A DNA stretch of 64,000 nucleotides from Raphanus sativus (Eukaryota; Streptophyta; Magnoliopsida; Brassicales; Brassicaceae), in NCBI RefSeq assembly GCF_000801105.2, contig NC_079515.1, forward strand, positions 18,747,407 to 18,811,406, in the 5' to 3' direction. The notes under the pieces are model-generated. The model was not told where the DNA came from and made no database searches. It saw nothing but the letters and a program-made list of their open reading frames with translations. Positions 20,521 through 30,397 of the stretch are shown piece by piece. The position numbers were made by a program, and so were the translations under genes. Every line of letters starts with the position of its first letter. Position 1 is the first letter of the stretch.

Positions 20521-20690
20521 GATCGCTGTATATGAGAGAGATAGATATGATGAATGCGAATGAGGCTCTAATATATAGACGTATATCGTCGTAGGGGCTA
20601 GGGCACATAAGGGAAGGCGTTTTGCTTTTTCAATACCTGTTTTTGTGTAATTAAACCAGTTTGAATTTCAGATCCAACGGTTATTAGAAC

Positions 20691-21593
20691 TTCTTTAAAA
20701 AAATTTCATATTTTTTTCCAAATATACTTTTACTTTTACAAATGATTAATAAAATTTATTAATTATGTTTGAGTCTTTGGTTTTGGATCTGCAGATATAT
20801 ATTTAAGTAAATCAATAAATAATAGGCTTACACATACTTATAAAATATGCTATTTTTATTTAGTATAAATATTTTAAGTTTAAATATTATACATATATAT
20901 TCTGAAACTAAATTAATCAAAAAACATAATTACATCATAATATTATTTTCTTAAATCTATGTATCATAAAATTTAAACTTTAAATATAAAATAGGTTATT
21001 AATAACAAAATAAACTAATACAGTCATATAAATAAGTTTTTTCTATCATCATTTCTTTATTTAGATGGCATAATAAAAATATCATCAAAGTTTAAAGATC
21101 ACAAGTTTATGTAATATTAAAAAGTATATGATTAATTTAATTAAAATTTTAAATATACTATCAGAGATTTTAAGCTTTATCGGATCATTGGTATAAGATC
21201 ACGGGTTAATGACGAGTTTTGGATTTTTATCGGATTCTACGAGATTTTTAACTAACAATTTTTTTATTAAATCCGAATTGGATTATATACAAGGTATGGG
21301 TCTACCGGTTCAACGGATTGGGTCGGATATGAAAACACTTCTTAAAACTCAAACATTATTCTCAAAAAACTTTTACATTATATTTTCTCTAATAAAAAGT
21401 TATAAATTCATGCAAATCACCCTTTACCAAATACTTGTTCTAATTCTTTTTATTTTGAAGAGAAAAAACAAATATTAAAAATATAAAAACTTAATTGTTA
21501 TAATCAGAAACAAAAATAATGGTAATTGTAAATCAATTTTGGATCAATAAGTGAACACGAATCTGCGCTTTTTAAGCGCGGCTCAAATTCTAG
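20691..21593 (+). mobile_element. Helitron-like insertion in copy B
   Basis: Compared with copies A and C, the sequence departs after TTATTAGAACTT near 20690 and returns at TTAAGCGTTAAATTC near 21594. The right end has Helitron features: a GCGCTT-TTT-AAGCGC hairpin (21565-21579) about 10 nt before a terminal CTAG (21590-21593) followed by T. The left end is uncertain, because the TC at 20692 is preceded by T rather than A. There is no Rep/helicase coding, so it is non-autonomous. About 38 bp present in copy C is missing at the insertion site. Confidence 0.65.
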
Positions 21594-21993
21594 TTAAGCG
21601 TTAAATTCCAACGGTTTCCCATTAAAAAATGTGGACTACAAAATCAAAATTTGGAAATTTGCCAAAATATAAAAAAAGGAACATCATGTTTCTTTACCTC
21701 AAATATAAAAAAAGAACATCAAAATTAGTATGTCCAACTTTTACCTCAATTATCTTTTCTATTTCTCAAACTTAATGAAATAAGTACCTTTTTGATTCAA
21801 AAACTTGTTAATTTTCTTTTAAAAATTTTATTCTACAGAAAATGCTATTTTCTACAAAAATTGCATGTTGAAAATTGAACTCTAGGTTAAACAAGTTATT
21901 CTATTTTTGTTAGAATTAATAATCGACTTTTAACTAGAATTCTAAATATGAGAAATGCGAAGTCTACGCATTCGAAAGGTAGGTACACTTATT
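21594..21993. other. AT-rich remnant of the right edge of tandem copy B
   Basis: Begins with sequence homologous to copy C at 25541 (AAGCGTTAAATTC-AACGGTTTCCC). It then becomes AT-rich and unlike the other copies. No gene is seen. Confidence 0.45.
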
Positions 21994-22013
21994 CCATAAC
22001 CAATCATGCCAAG
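21994..22013 (-). pseudogene. TOM2A exon 1 scrap at the copy B/copy C junction
   Basis: CCATAACCAATCATGCCAAG equals 20 bases of TOM2A exon 1 (near 27431-27450). At the shared CAAG it changes directly into PRS2 exon 8 (CAAGAAGTGATAGTGACG). This is a clean fusion point between the two genes. Confidence 0.8.
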
Positions 22014-22164
22014 AAGTGATAGTGACGAATACTTTACCAGTAGCGGAGAAGAACTACTTCCCGCAGCTAACGATATTGTCGGTGGCTAATCTTCTGGGTG
22101 AGACCATTTGGCGTGTCCATGATGATAGCTCCGTTAATAGATTTTTCTTTGATGCTTCCTTGGT
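22010..22164 (+). pseudogene. PRS2 copy C: most of exon 8
   Basis: Homologous to 4319-4472 (AAGTGATAGTGACGAATACT through CTCCGTTA). The end is changed: a base loss in TTAGTAGC-like sequence removes the original stop context. There is no upstream exon, so it is dead. Confidence 0.9.
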
Positions 22165-22183
22165 GTTTTCCTTTCTGTATAAG

Positions 22184-22592
22184 TGTTGAATAATGCCTAT
22201 TTGTTCTCAAACCACAAAACATAAAAGTGGGAAAAGAACGTAACAAGTCAAGCTGTTATTTTGGTAAGATCAAAGTCTTTGTAAGTCTTTAAGTTGCTTG
22301 TTGCAGTAGTCTAAGTGAAAGTCAAAAAGTGTGGGCTACATATGGAGAGTACTCCTGAGTCCTAAGTCTAAGTTAATAATAAGGCTATATGGAGAACGAG
22401 AGTGTTCTTTTCTCTGTATAAATATGTAATGGCCAGTGTTGTGTAATGTAAGAAAGTGAAAAATCAGTTTCTCCACCACTTTACTCTTAAGTTTTCAAAA
22501 GTCCAAAAACGTTTTCTCTATTTTGAACAAGAATACAAAACAGAGTAAATAAAGAAGTGATGATGGCCTGCAATTTCCTGCAGTTCACAACA
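22184..22592. mobile_element. solo LTR, probably Ty1/copia-type, 409 bp
   Basis: Starts TGTTGAATAATG and ends TTCACAACA. It is flanked by the 5-bp direct repeat ATAAG (22179-22183 and 22593-22597) and interrupts PRS2-derived 3' untranslated sequence of copy C. It contains a TATA-like CTGTATAAATATG at about 22415, as LTR promoters do. No internal retrotransposon sequence or second LTR is present, so it is a solo LTR left by LTR-LTR recombination. Confidence 0.8.
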
Positions 22593-22597
22593 ATAAG

Positions 22598-23750
22598 GTT
22601 TTAGGATGGGGTTCTTTCTTCTCCACAGTTTCTACAGCCTAAGTATGTTTTGATTCTCTCTACCCCAAACTTTTGTCACTTGTCTGAGTTGTACCCTTTT
22701 TATTTATTTATTAGCGTAGAGTTATCAATAAGTATAATAAATTGTTGGAGTTTTGATTACAGTTTCCGCACTTGGTACACAATTTATACTGAAAAAGAGT
22801 TGTCAGTAACATATAATTCTGGAAGGTGTATAAAAATCGGAAAACTAGACCATAAAAGCAGGTAGAGAATGAATAACTGAGAAAGTTATCAAAGATGGAT
22901 AACAAAAAACAATTCTTGTAATAACTCCGCACGAACCAAATATACAGGAAATTAAAATTAGTGGCGTTGGTGCATCGGTCTTCCTTTTCTTCACATGGTT
23001 GTGTGAGTCTCGAGGGCGTCGTTTTTTAATGATTAAAAGAGCGGAAAAAACATAGACACGCCGATACCTAATTACATATTAACAAGTGAATGATGAACCT
23101 GCATATTACGACACCAGTAGGGACACACACACACACACTGACACACATAACAAGCTCTGTAAAGATGTGTTGGTTGGAAACAATGCAAAGTGAAATTTGG
23201 ATTGTGTGGAACTCTAATGAAATCAGTATTTCGTTTGTCTCCCGACCAAAGAAGTAAACACGTGCATATTGTCAAAGTTGGTTCCTTTTAATTGGTTTGC
23301 AACATCTTGGGCTCATGGTGTTGCTGCAAATTTTGCATTCGAACCAACGTCTCTCTTAAGAGTTGTCATTTAACACATCTACATTTAAGATTCCGATACA
23401 AAAAGTACTCTGTTGCCAAAATTCAAAATCCTCAAAATAATAATAATACAATAATCGAATCACTGTTTTAAACTATTCATGCTTCCGTCAAGCACAGTTT
23501 CATAAGAAATTGACAAGAAAATTAGTACAGACCCTGGAAACAAGTAAACATTTCAAACCAGGACCAGAGAGGCTTCCTCCATCTGTGAGCTGAGCTGAGC
23601 TGAGCCGAGCCGAAAACGTTTTATGGTTGTACTACAATGTGGAGGAGAGAACATAACATACCCATGCCCATACCAATTAACATGTATATTAGCCTACATA
23701 AAGCCAAACCAGACATCATGTCAGATACAGAGACAAATAATGATTTTGTT
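22598..23750. other. copy C spacer (PRS2 3' flank to F-box remnant)
   Basis: Non-coding; colinear with 4483-5667 of copy A apart from the collapsed AAT microsatellite (~23437) and a short (AC)n run near 23127. The TOM2A exon-2 relic lies near 23625-23700. Confidence 0.6.
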
Positions 23751-24233
23751 TCATCTAACTAGTAAATAGACAATTAATAAACTAGTAGTGGGGAGTAGGG
23801 ACACATACCAAGCTTTGGGAAGGTTTTCAAATGAAACGCAACTTTGGTCGCCATTTATCGGACTGAATTTAACAGAGTGGTCGACTTTAGATGATGTACT
23901 AGTTTGTTTAGGCTTATCTTTTTCTGGCAGGCAAGTCGCCTTCACAAAATCAAATCTAGGATCCTCTAAAGTTATTGTCGCTAAAGTTACGCATACCTTG
24001 GATTTTAACACTTTGGAGAGTGTTACTTTCGGGATTGAAGTAGAGAAGATGCAACACTAGATATGCATTGTCCGAGATCAAAAGAATCTCACCTCTCGCG
24101 GTCATTCCAACAACAGAAACATTGCCTCGAAGGAACACCTCTCTGAAATCTCGCAACAACACATACCTACTGATTTTACAGGCAATCTGGAGAATATCTC
24201 CAGAATGAGATCAGTCGGCATGGAATTGATCAT
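23751..24233 (-). pseudogene. F-box copy C, internally deleted
   Basis: The start (MINSMPTDLILEIFSRLP, ATG at 24231-24233) and the end are kept, but nearly the whole F-box-associated domain is gone: the sequence passes from the F-box directly into the VSVVGMTARGEILLISDNA block. One Ser/Thr module (DPRFDFVKATCLPEKDKPKQ) precedes the TOM2A-like tail, which reads SVKFSPINGDQSCVSF-ENLPKAWYVSLL. That tail is closer to TOM2A than those of copies A and B (it keeps QS-VSF), but it has lost the GRPMLM...SSNVF part. It probably makes no working protein. Confidence 0.88.
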
Positions 24234-24357
24234 GGTCGAGAGAGAGAGAGAGTCGTATTGTGTCGTAGGGGGCTAGGGCACATGTGTAAGGGAAGGCGTT
24301 TTGCTTTTCCAAAACCTGTTTTTGTGTAATCAAACCGGTTTAATTTTTCAGATCCAA

Positions 24358-25458
24358 GTTGGGATGTTAATATGGGCTTTTAGGAAAAGGGTTAGTCCGC
24401 ACTAAAATATTAAGCCCTGAACCCGCACTTTTCTATCCGGGACAAAATAGGGCCGCTTAACTTTGGTAATTGGGTTTTATCAGGGTTAATTTTTTTTTGC
24501 AGCAAACAAAGAAAACATCGTTTCTTCTCATCTTTCTCGTCAGAAGAAAAAGTGAAGGCAGAGAGTTTCAACTGAATGCAGTAATCAATACGAAATCGAA
24601 GGCGTTGAAGAAGAAGACGTAATCGTCAGTTTCTTCTGGGCTTCCTCTGAAACGAAATTCGAAGCTCTCTTTCTGGGTTTGTTGAAATCGAAGGCTCTCT
24701 CGATCTTCTAGGTATAGTACGCTCTCGATCTTCTTCACATCATCGCTCTCTGTTCTGGATTTGTGGCCTTGTGGTTTTGTTCTTATTATTAGCTTGTTTG
24801 TGGTTTGTTCTTCACATTGATCTCTGTTCTAAGTTTGTGGTTTTGTAGATTTCTGATGTTTCTGTTATGAAGTTGTGTGTATTGGAGATCTATAGTTGCT
24901 TGCTTTAGTTATTTCTGTGAAACTGTGACCATAGTTTTGTTGTCTTTGTTGATTAGAGCTGGCTTAGATGTCTTAGTGAACTTCTCTGTTTGATTGCTTA
25001 GATGTCTAAATGAATTTGTGTTGGTATGTTACTAAGCAACTAACAAGCTGTTTTGATACTTTTGTAGACTAGTATACAACGTGAATGTATAGGTGTGTTC
25101 TTCGACTTCCTTGAGTGATTAAATTCTCTAATTACTTGAATGTATAGGTGCAACTGTTGGAGTGGAGACAACGACTTGGAATCATGGAAGAGAGCAATTT
25201 TGAGTTTTTAATTTTATGATAAACATACCATTATGAACAAAAATATGTAAACTTTGAGATTTTAATTTCATGATAAACATTTACATTTAAATTTCAGCTA
25301 AGTTTGATATGCAAAAAAATTATTAACTTGCAGGAAAAATAAATGGGTAACCCTGGTCCAGCCCTAACCCTCAACAAAAAATAGGGTTGGGTTAAAACAG
25401 GGTTGGGTTTATATTACACAAGTGAAGGTTAGGTCTTAACCCACAAATTAACATCCCT
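24358..25458. mobile_element. hAT-like non-autonomous transposon, 1.1 kb
   Basis: Flanked by an 8-bp direct repeat AGATCCAA (24350-24357 and 25459-25466). Removing the element restores the sequence seen in copy A (AGATCCAACCCTTAATC). Inverted ends: GGGATGTTAATATGGG on the left and CCCACAAATTAACATCCC on the right. Subterminal zones carry several AGGGTT/AACCCT words. The interior (24480-25330) looks like a leader exon and intron (GA/CT-rich, TTCTTC runs) but has no transposase. It is best read as a deletion derivative that kept its promoter/leader. Confidence 0.88.
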
Positions 25459-25567
25459 AGATCCAACCCTTAATCATTGACTTTATTAGAACTTGTTAGC
25501 GTGGTAAACCGGTTTTGATTTTAATTGAATTCTAAGCGTTAAATTCAAACGGTTTCCCTACAATAAA

Positions 25568-25621
25568 ATCAAAGTTTTGGTGGAAGCCCCGTAAATCAAA
25601 GTTTTGGTGGAAGCCCCGTAA
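25568..25621. repeat. two perfect 27-bp tandem repeats
   Basis: A 27-bp unit beginning ATCAAAGTTTTGGTGGAAGC and ending CCGTAA occurs twice back to back (25568-25594 and 25595-25621). It lies in the TOM2A 3' flank and appears recent. Confidence 0.95.
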
Positions 25622-26037
25622 ATTTTAAGTAAAATTTGGTAAAACAGAACAAAAAAACACATACTGTATATTGTTTGTTCTCTTACCATTAAACCATATC
25701 CTAAAATAGGAAAAATAGGTGATTAGTCTAGAATCAAATGTACTTCAACATGTTTTGGTGCGTGTATTCATGAGAGAGCTCTCATAAAACATAGACGACA
25801 TGACAAAACAGATGAATTTTATATATAATAAGAATTTATAGGACCGAATCAAACAACCAATACGACTACAAAGACACAACAAAAAGAAGAGTTTTCATAA
25901 AACGTGACTAAGTTGATTAGAGAGATCTCCAATGCAATGCTCAGAGTGGTCATCATCATCAACCTAGAAACAACCCTCTAGTTTCACTGACTCTCTTGAT
26001 TGTTACACACGAAGACAAGATAACAGGAAAAGAGAAC

Positions 26038-26065
26038 TGACTCTCTCTCTCTCTCTCTCTCTTTT
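26038..26065. repeat. (CT)n microsatellite beside the TOM2A stop codon
   Basis: About 12 CT units, just downstream of the TOM2A stop (26077). In transcript sense it is a GA tract in the 3' untranslated region. The duplication junction homologous to 12561 lies right at its left edge. Confidence 0.9.
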
Positions 26066-26076
26066 TTAGCATGGAC

Positions 26077-27518
26077 TTACATGATGGTGCATCGACCCTT
26101 TTCTTCATTTGGTTGCGCCGGCATTTGCTGGAACCGGTGCGACTCTGAGGGATTGTATGTGAACTCAGATGTGTCAAGCCCATACTGGTTCAACAAAAAA
26201 GAAAAAAACATCAGCGAATCTCAGTATCTTTACACTTGTTTGCTTCCATAGCTTTTAAGCAAATTTAATCATGTTACCTTCTCCCTCATACGTGCACTCC
26301 AAGGGTCACTGCGGCTCGGGCGTTGGTCCAAAGTAGGAGCGACTGGGACACCGGTGACAGGGGCGGGTTGGCGGTTGATGAATGGCTGCCTGATCTGTTG
26401 CCTTGGAGGAGTAATAAACTCATCATCACTGTCATACTCCGCTGGTGTATTAGCTGTCCTAACCATAACGGCAAGCAAGAAAAGCAAAGCCTGCGAGTAA
26501 ACAAGACAGTATTAAGATTTTTTAGAGGTGGTAATATGTTTCCATTGCAATCAATGTAAACACACCACACAACAGTATACAAGTTTTGTTCATCAATATT
26601 TAACCTTGATGACCAAAAGTTGCTTGCTCTTACCTCGAAAACAACGGCTCCTAGAGCTACCCATCTTACGATGTTCCAGTTTTCTCTGAGAAAATTATAG
26701 ATGGTATCGAAGTTCCCAGTCCTGTCAGAAGGAATTTCCTAACAAAAAAACATATATACAAAAAATGGTAAGCTAAGAATGAGTAGAGTCGACATGAAAC
26801 CTTAAAGCCAAAGAGAAAAACACACACACAAAAAAAAAAAACTCACATCTCTCCAGCTGTTGTCGAAGAATATAAACGCAGCAGCTCCAAGCTCCGCCAA
26901 GATCAACAAGATGAGAAGCAGAGAGTACTATTTCTCAGTTAAGGAATTAAAAAAAAAGTTTAAGACTTTTGGTTTGTAAAGCTGAGAGTAGTATTCAAAA
27001 ACTAAAAAAGGTTAAGACTTCTGATACTACTAATGATTAAGATTTCACAAGTACAAATCTAAGAGAAGCCAGTAATCAGAGGATACACAAGATAAGCAGC
27101 AGAGGTTCCTTGAACAAGTACCAACACAGCCGCAGCATGAGATAACAAACAGAGCCACGCCAATACCAATGAACAAGTAGATGAACCTGCAATTTTTACA
27201 AACAGAACCAGAGATCAGTCAGATACAAACAAGTGAGACAAAAAAAAAACAAGAAACTCGGGTAGGGAGGGAGAAAGGATACCAAGCTTTGGGGAGATTG
27301 TCAAAGACATTGGAAGAGAGAGCAAGAGACATAAGCATGGGCCTCCCAAAAGAGACGTAACTCTGGTGGTCGTCGGCACTGAAGTTAAGAGAGTTGTCGG
27401 ATGCTCTCTTGAACTCGACAAACAAGTAGATACCATAACCAATCATGCCAAGTCCAGCAACCGCCAGAATAAAGTTTAGTAGCTTTAGCAAACACTCCAA
27501 ACAACCTCTACATGCCAT
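26077..27518 (-). CDS. TOM2A: tetraspanin-like TOBAMOVIRUS MULTIPLICATION 2A
   Basis: A four-span membrane protein which in Arabidopsis sits in the tonoplast and, with TOM1, helps tobamoviruses build replication complexes; its normal plant role is unclear. Six exons: 27283-27518, 27087-27186, 26847-26927, 26634-26738, 26278-26490 and 26077-26184. They give 280 residues, the family length. Visible: Cys-rich start MACRGCLECLLKLLNF, TM1 (FILAVAGLGMIGYGIYLFV), a loop with SYVSFGRPMLM and SSNVFDNLPKAW, TM2 (FIYLFIGIGVALFVISCCGC, the tetraspanin-type CCGC), TM3 (SLLLILLILAELGAAAFIFF), TM4 (WVALGAVVFEALLFLLAVMV), and a hydrophilic tail with NRQPAPVTGVPVAPTLDQRP. Exon 1 and intron 1 are the source of the F-box tails nearby. 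A 5' untranslated intron is likely (27569-27797). Confidence 0.95.
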
Positions 27519-27860
27519 TTTTTTACAACTCAGCTGTTATATGGTTTTGTTCCGTTGGAAGAATTCTCCTGAAAAAAATAAATATATATCAAAAAGTCAA
27601 TTCTCAACGTCGTTCCCAAATCCCATCGACTAAGAGATGAAATTGATTGAGAGGTATACAAATTCAATCTTTCCTAACATCAAATCACAAAGGTGAAACA
27701 TTTTTGGTAAACAAATATCAAAAGGAACGAATCGGAAGAGCGAAACGAAATAGGTGGAACCTTAATTAGGCGACCGAAGAGAAAGAAGGAAACTTACGGA
27801 GAGTGGATTGCTTGAGATGATGAGTCTTCGATCTTCTTCGAGCTAAGGTCTCGGTAGATT
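27519..27860 (-). other. TOM2A 5' untranslated region with an intron
   Basis: On the minus strand a GTAAGT donor at 27797 and a TTCAG acceptor at 27569 define a likely intron in the leader, with a first untranslated exon at about 27798-27850. Upstream of that the promoter runs to about 28000. Confidence 0.55.
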
Positions 27861-28279
27861 AGTTTAGCTTTTATTTTTCTTGTCGCCGAGAGGAATGGGG
27901 AAAGCAAAAAAACCAAACCGAAGGGAATGGAATTTTCTTTTGTTTTGTATTTTTGCTGTATGTTGTGCCAGCTGGCATTTTATTTTTATAAATGGACAAC
28001 TTGAAGATATCTATTAGGCCTTTTGATTGTCAGGAGCCCAAGTACGTGTCTTTGGATGATAATCTTTAGTAATTATTCAGTCGGCAATCGAAATTAGTTT
28101 TTGTGTGGAATGGAATGTACTAAAAACAAATTCAGCTTTAGTTCATCTTAAATTAGGTTATCTCCATTTTATTTTCGCCTGATTGTGACAAACTTATTTA
28201 TAGTCTTCACCTTGTCTTCTTGTGTTTCTTTTTTAGTTTATTCTCTGAGTTTTAGTTTTAGTTAGTGTTTGCTCAAACT

Positions 28280-30397
28280 GATCCTAATATCAATCATTTT
28301 ATTTGTTTGTAGATTTGGTTCTGACAAGTCGAGGTTGACCATGAATATTACGGAGATATTTACCATCAAGTTTGACGGTCCATACTACAACTGGTTGTAT
28401 GTGCCTAAACACATACAAAACATTATTTTGTGGAATTGGCGGTAACCTTCTGTTTCCCTTCCCTATCTTTTAATTGTCATAATTTTAGTCGTCATAACTT
28501 CAGTCGTAGTTTGATTTGTTATAAATTCAGCAGTTTTAAGTGTTAGACTATGTTTTGATAATTCTTTGGTTTTAAAGACTAACGCCAGTCTCCTATGTTG
28601 TTTTGTAGAAAACACACACACACACATGACATCTAACATTGACTAGTCTTGTACAAGAACATTTGAGGTCATTTGTCAAATTCATATGAAATACATGGTC
28701 AGCACGGCAAGGACTTCTCCAAAGAAACTGACTTGGATACACGACACACTGTGGAAAGAAATGATTGTGTTTTGGGACACTAACGCATGCATGGTAAAGA
28801 GTTCGACAACATCAGCAACTAGATTGTCTGACCTTAAAGGTCTTGGTGTTCACAAGCGTAACTCAGGCCATAAGTTTTATATGCAAATCAACAAAAGATG
28901 GTGAGTCTTGACTGCTTAGTGATTTCAATGTGATTAGTATGTTTTCTTGTTTTAACATTATATACTGATTCTTTCTTCCTTTTCATTTCAGATAGTTGAA
29001 TTGGGAAGACCAATGAGTTTTGCTGAAATATTCATCAAAACTCATACAAAAATCTGATAGAACCTTTAGTGATTTCAAAACTGAAACAAGTTGCTTAGGC
29101 ATACTAGAAGAATAAGCTAGCTAAGTTGACCAACAATGAGATTGATAACACCAAGACCTCGGACAGAAAGCCTCCACCTCTATCACTAGAAGAGGATAAC
29201 GAGTTGTTTATTCAGGTTATTATGTGTCTTACTGTTTTAGATTATGTCTTATGTTTTTGGTTGAATTTCGAGCTGTTTATTGAGTTTATAATTTCGATTG
29301 TGTCTTTATGTTTTCAGGTTTGAAATTGGATTGTTATTGATAGTCGCACTCTTCATTTTCTTTTTGTAATCAACTTTCACAATGAAAGAAGACAGTTTTA
29401 TGGTATTAGATGTCTGAAGAATCAGTTTAAGGAAAATCCAAATAACCTGAGAAGTATGTCTTTTTTATGCAGACGCAACAACAACTAGAAGAAGCTCAAC
29501 GCCAATTACAAGAACAAGCTGCTCTTACTGTTAAGGCTGAGGAAGAACGTTTTCGTGTTGTTTCTCTTGTTGCAAAGGCCGAGGAAGAGCGTTCCGAGGT
29601 TGCAGCTGCTCATCAGTCTAGGATCAAAGAATGCTGAGAAGTTCTTGTCCTCAACAGACCAGAGATTACTATACTTCATCACAAAATAAACAACTTCATC
29701 TGATCCCTCGCATGAATATTTCCTTTAGTTCTTGTTATTTATTTTTTATGATCTTAAAATTTATTTGGGATGTTTGTAACTTGAACAACTCCTAAAGTGT
29801 TAGAGTTATTTTGGATATTTGTAAGAACCTCTTGTATTTTATGATTTCAAAATCGTTTTAATATTCCATTGTTACATCCAATATCATTAATATCATGTTC
29901 AAAAGACATATTTCCATCCCAATAGCACATAAAAATAAAAACTATATTGTAAAATCGATGTACATAATAGTCAAAATTTTGTCGCAAAATAGTTATAAAA
30001 CAGTCATTAAACAATAATCAGTCGTAAAAATGAACATATCAGTCACTAATTTGTCGTAATTTAGTAACAAATTTTTGGCGACTGTTTTGCTACTATCCTA
30101 TTTAGTCGTTAAAACAATGGTTAAACTAGTCGTCATTGGTGCAAAAAAACTAGTTGTCATATCGATCAATACATCAGTCATTAATTACTCGCAATATAGT
30201 CGTTTATTTAGTTGTATTTTAGTCGTAGAAATTGCTATTATCTAGCGATTGATGGAGGACTACTTTTTGTAGTAGCAAAACAGTCGCTATTTTGTGACTG
30301 TTTCCGTCCTTTTAATTTAGTGACGAGAGTAGATATATGTTCAGCGACTGATTCCTTACTGATATTGTAATAGCAAAATCGATATTTTCTTGTAGTG
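28280..30397 (+). mobile_element. decayed CACTA element, left end missing
   Basis: The right end reads TTTTCTTGTAGTG (to 30397), the inverse of CACTACAAGAAAA. Before it lies a ~430-bp zone (29965-30390) full of GTCGTAA / AGTCG / CAGTC words, a subterminal repeat array of a different family from the element at 7650. Inside is a TNPA-like gene remnant. I found no matching left terminus, so the left boundary is approximate and the element is probably truncated. Confidence 0.75.
28330..29637 (+). pseudogene. TNPA-like (plant transposase-24) gene remnant
   Basis: Blocks typical of this CACTA protein family appear in order: EIFTIKFDGPYYNW (~28350), the MKYMVSTARTSPKKLTWIHDTLWKE exon (28686-28901), ELGRPMSFAEIFIKTHTKSD (~28994-29056), KPPPLSLEEDNELFIQ (~29168-29214), and a coiled-coil end with QQQLEEAQRQLQEQAAL and two AEEER repeats (29473-29637). 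Stops and frame changes between blocks (for example after 29100) exceed what introns explain, and the middle conserved part is missing. Confidence 0.75.
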
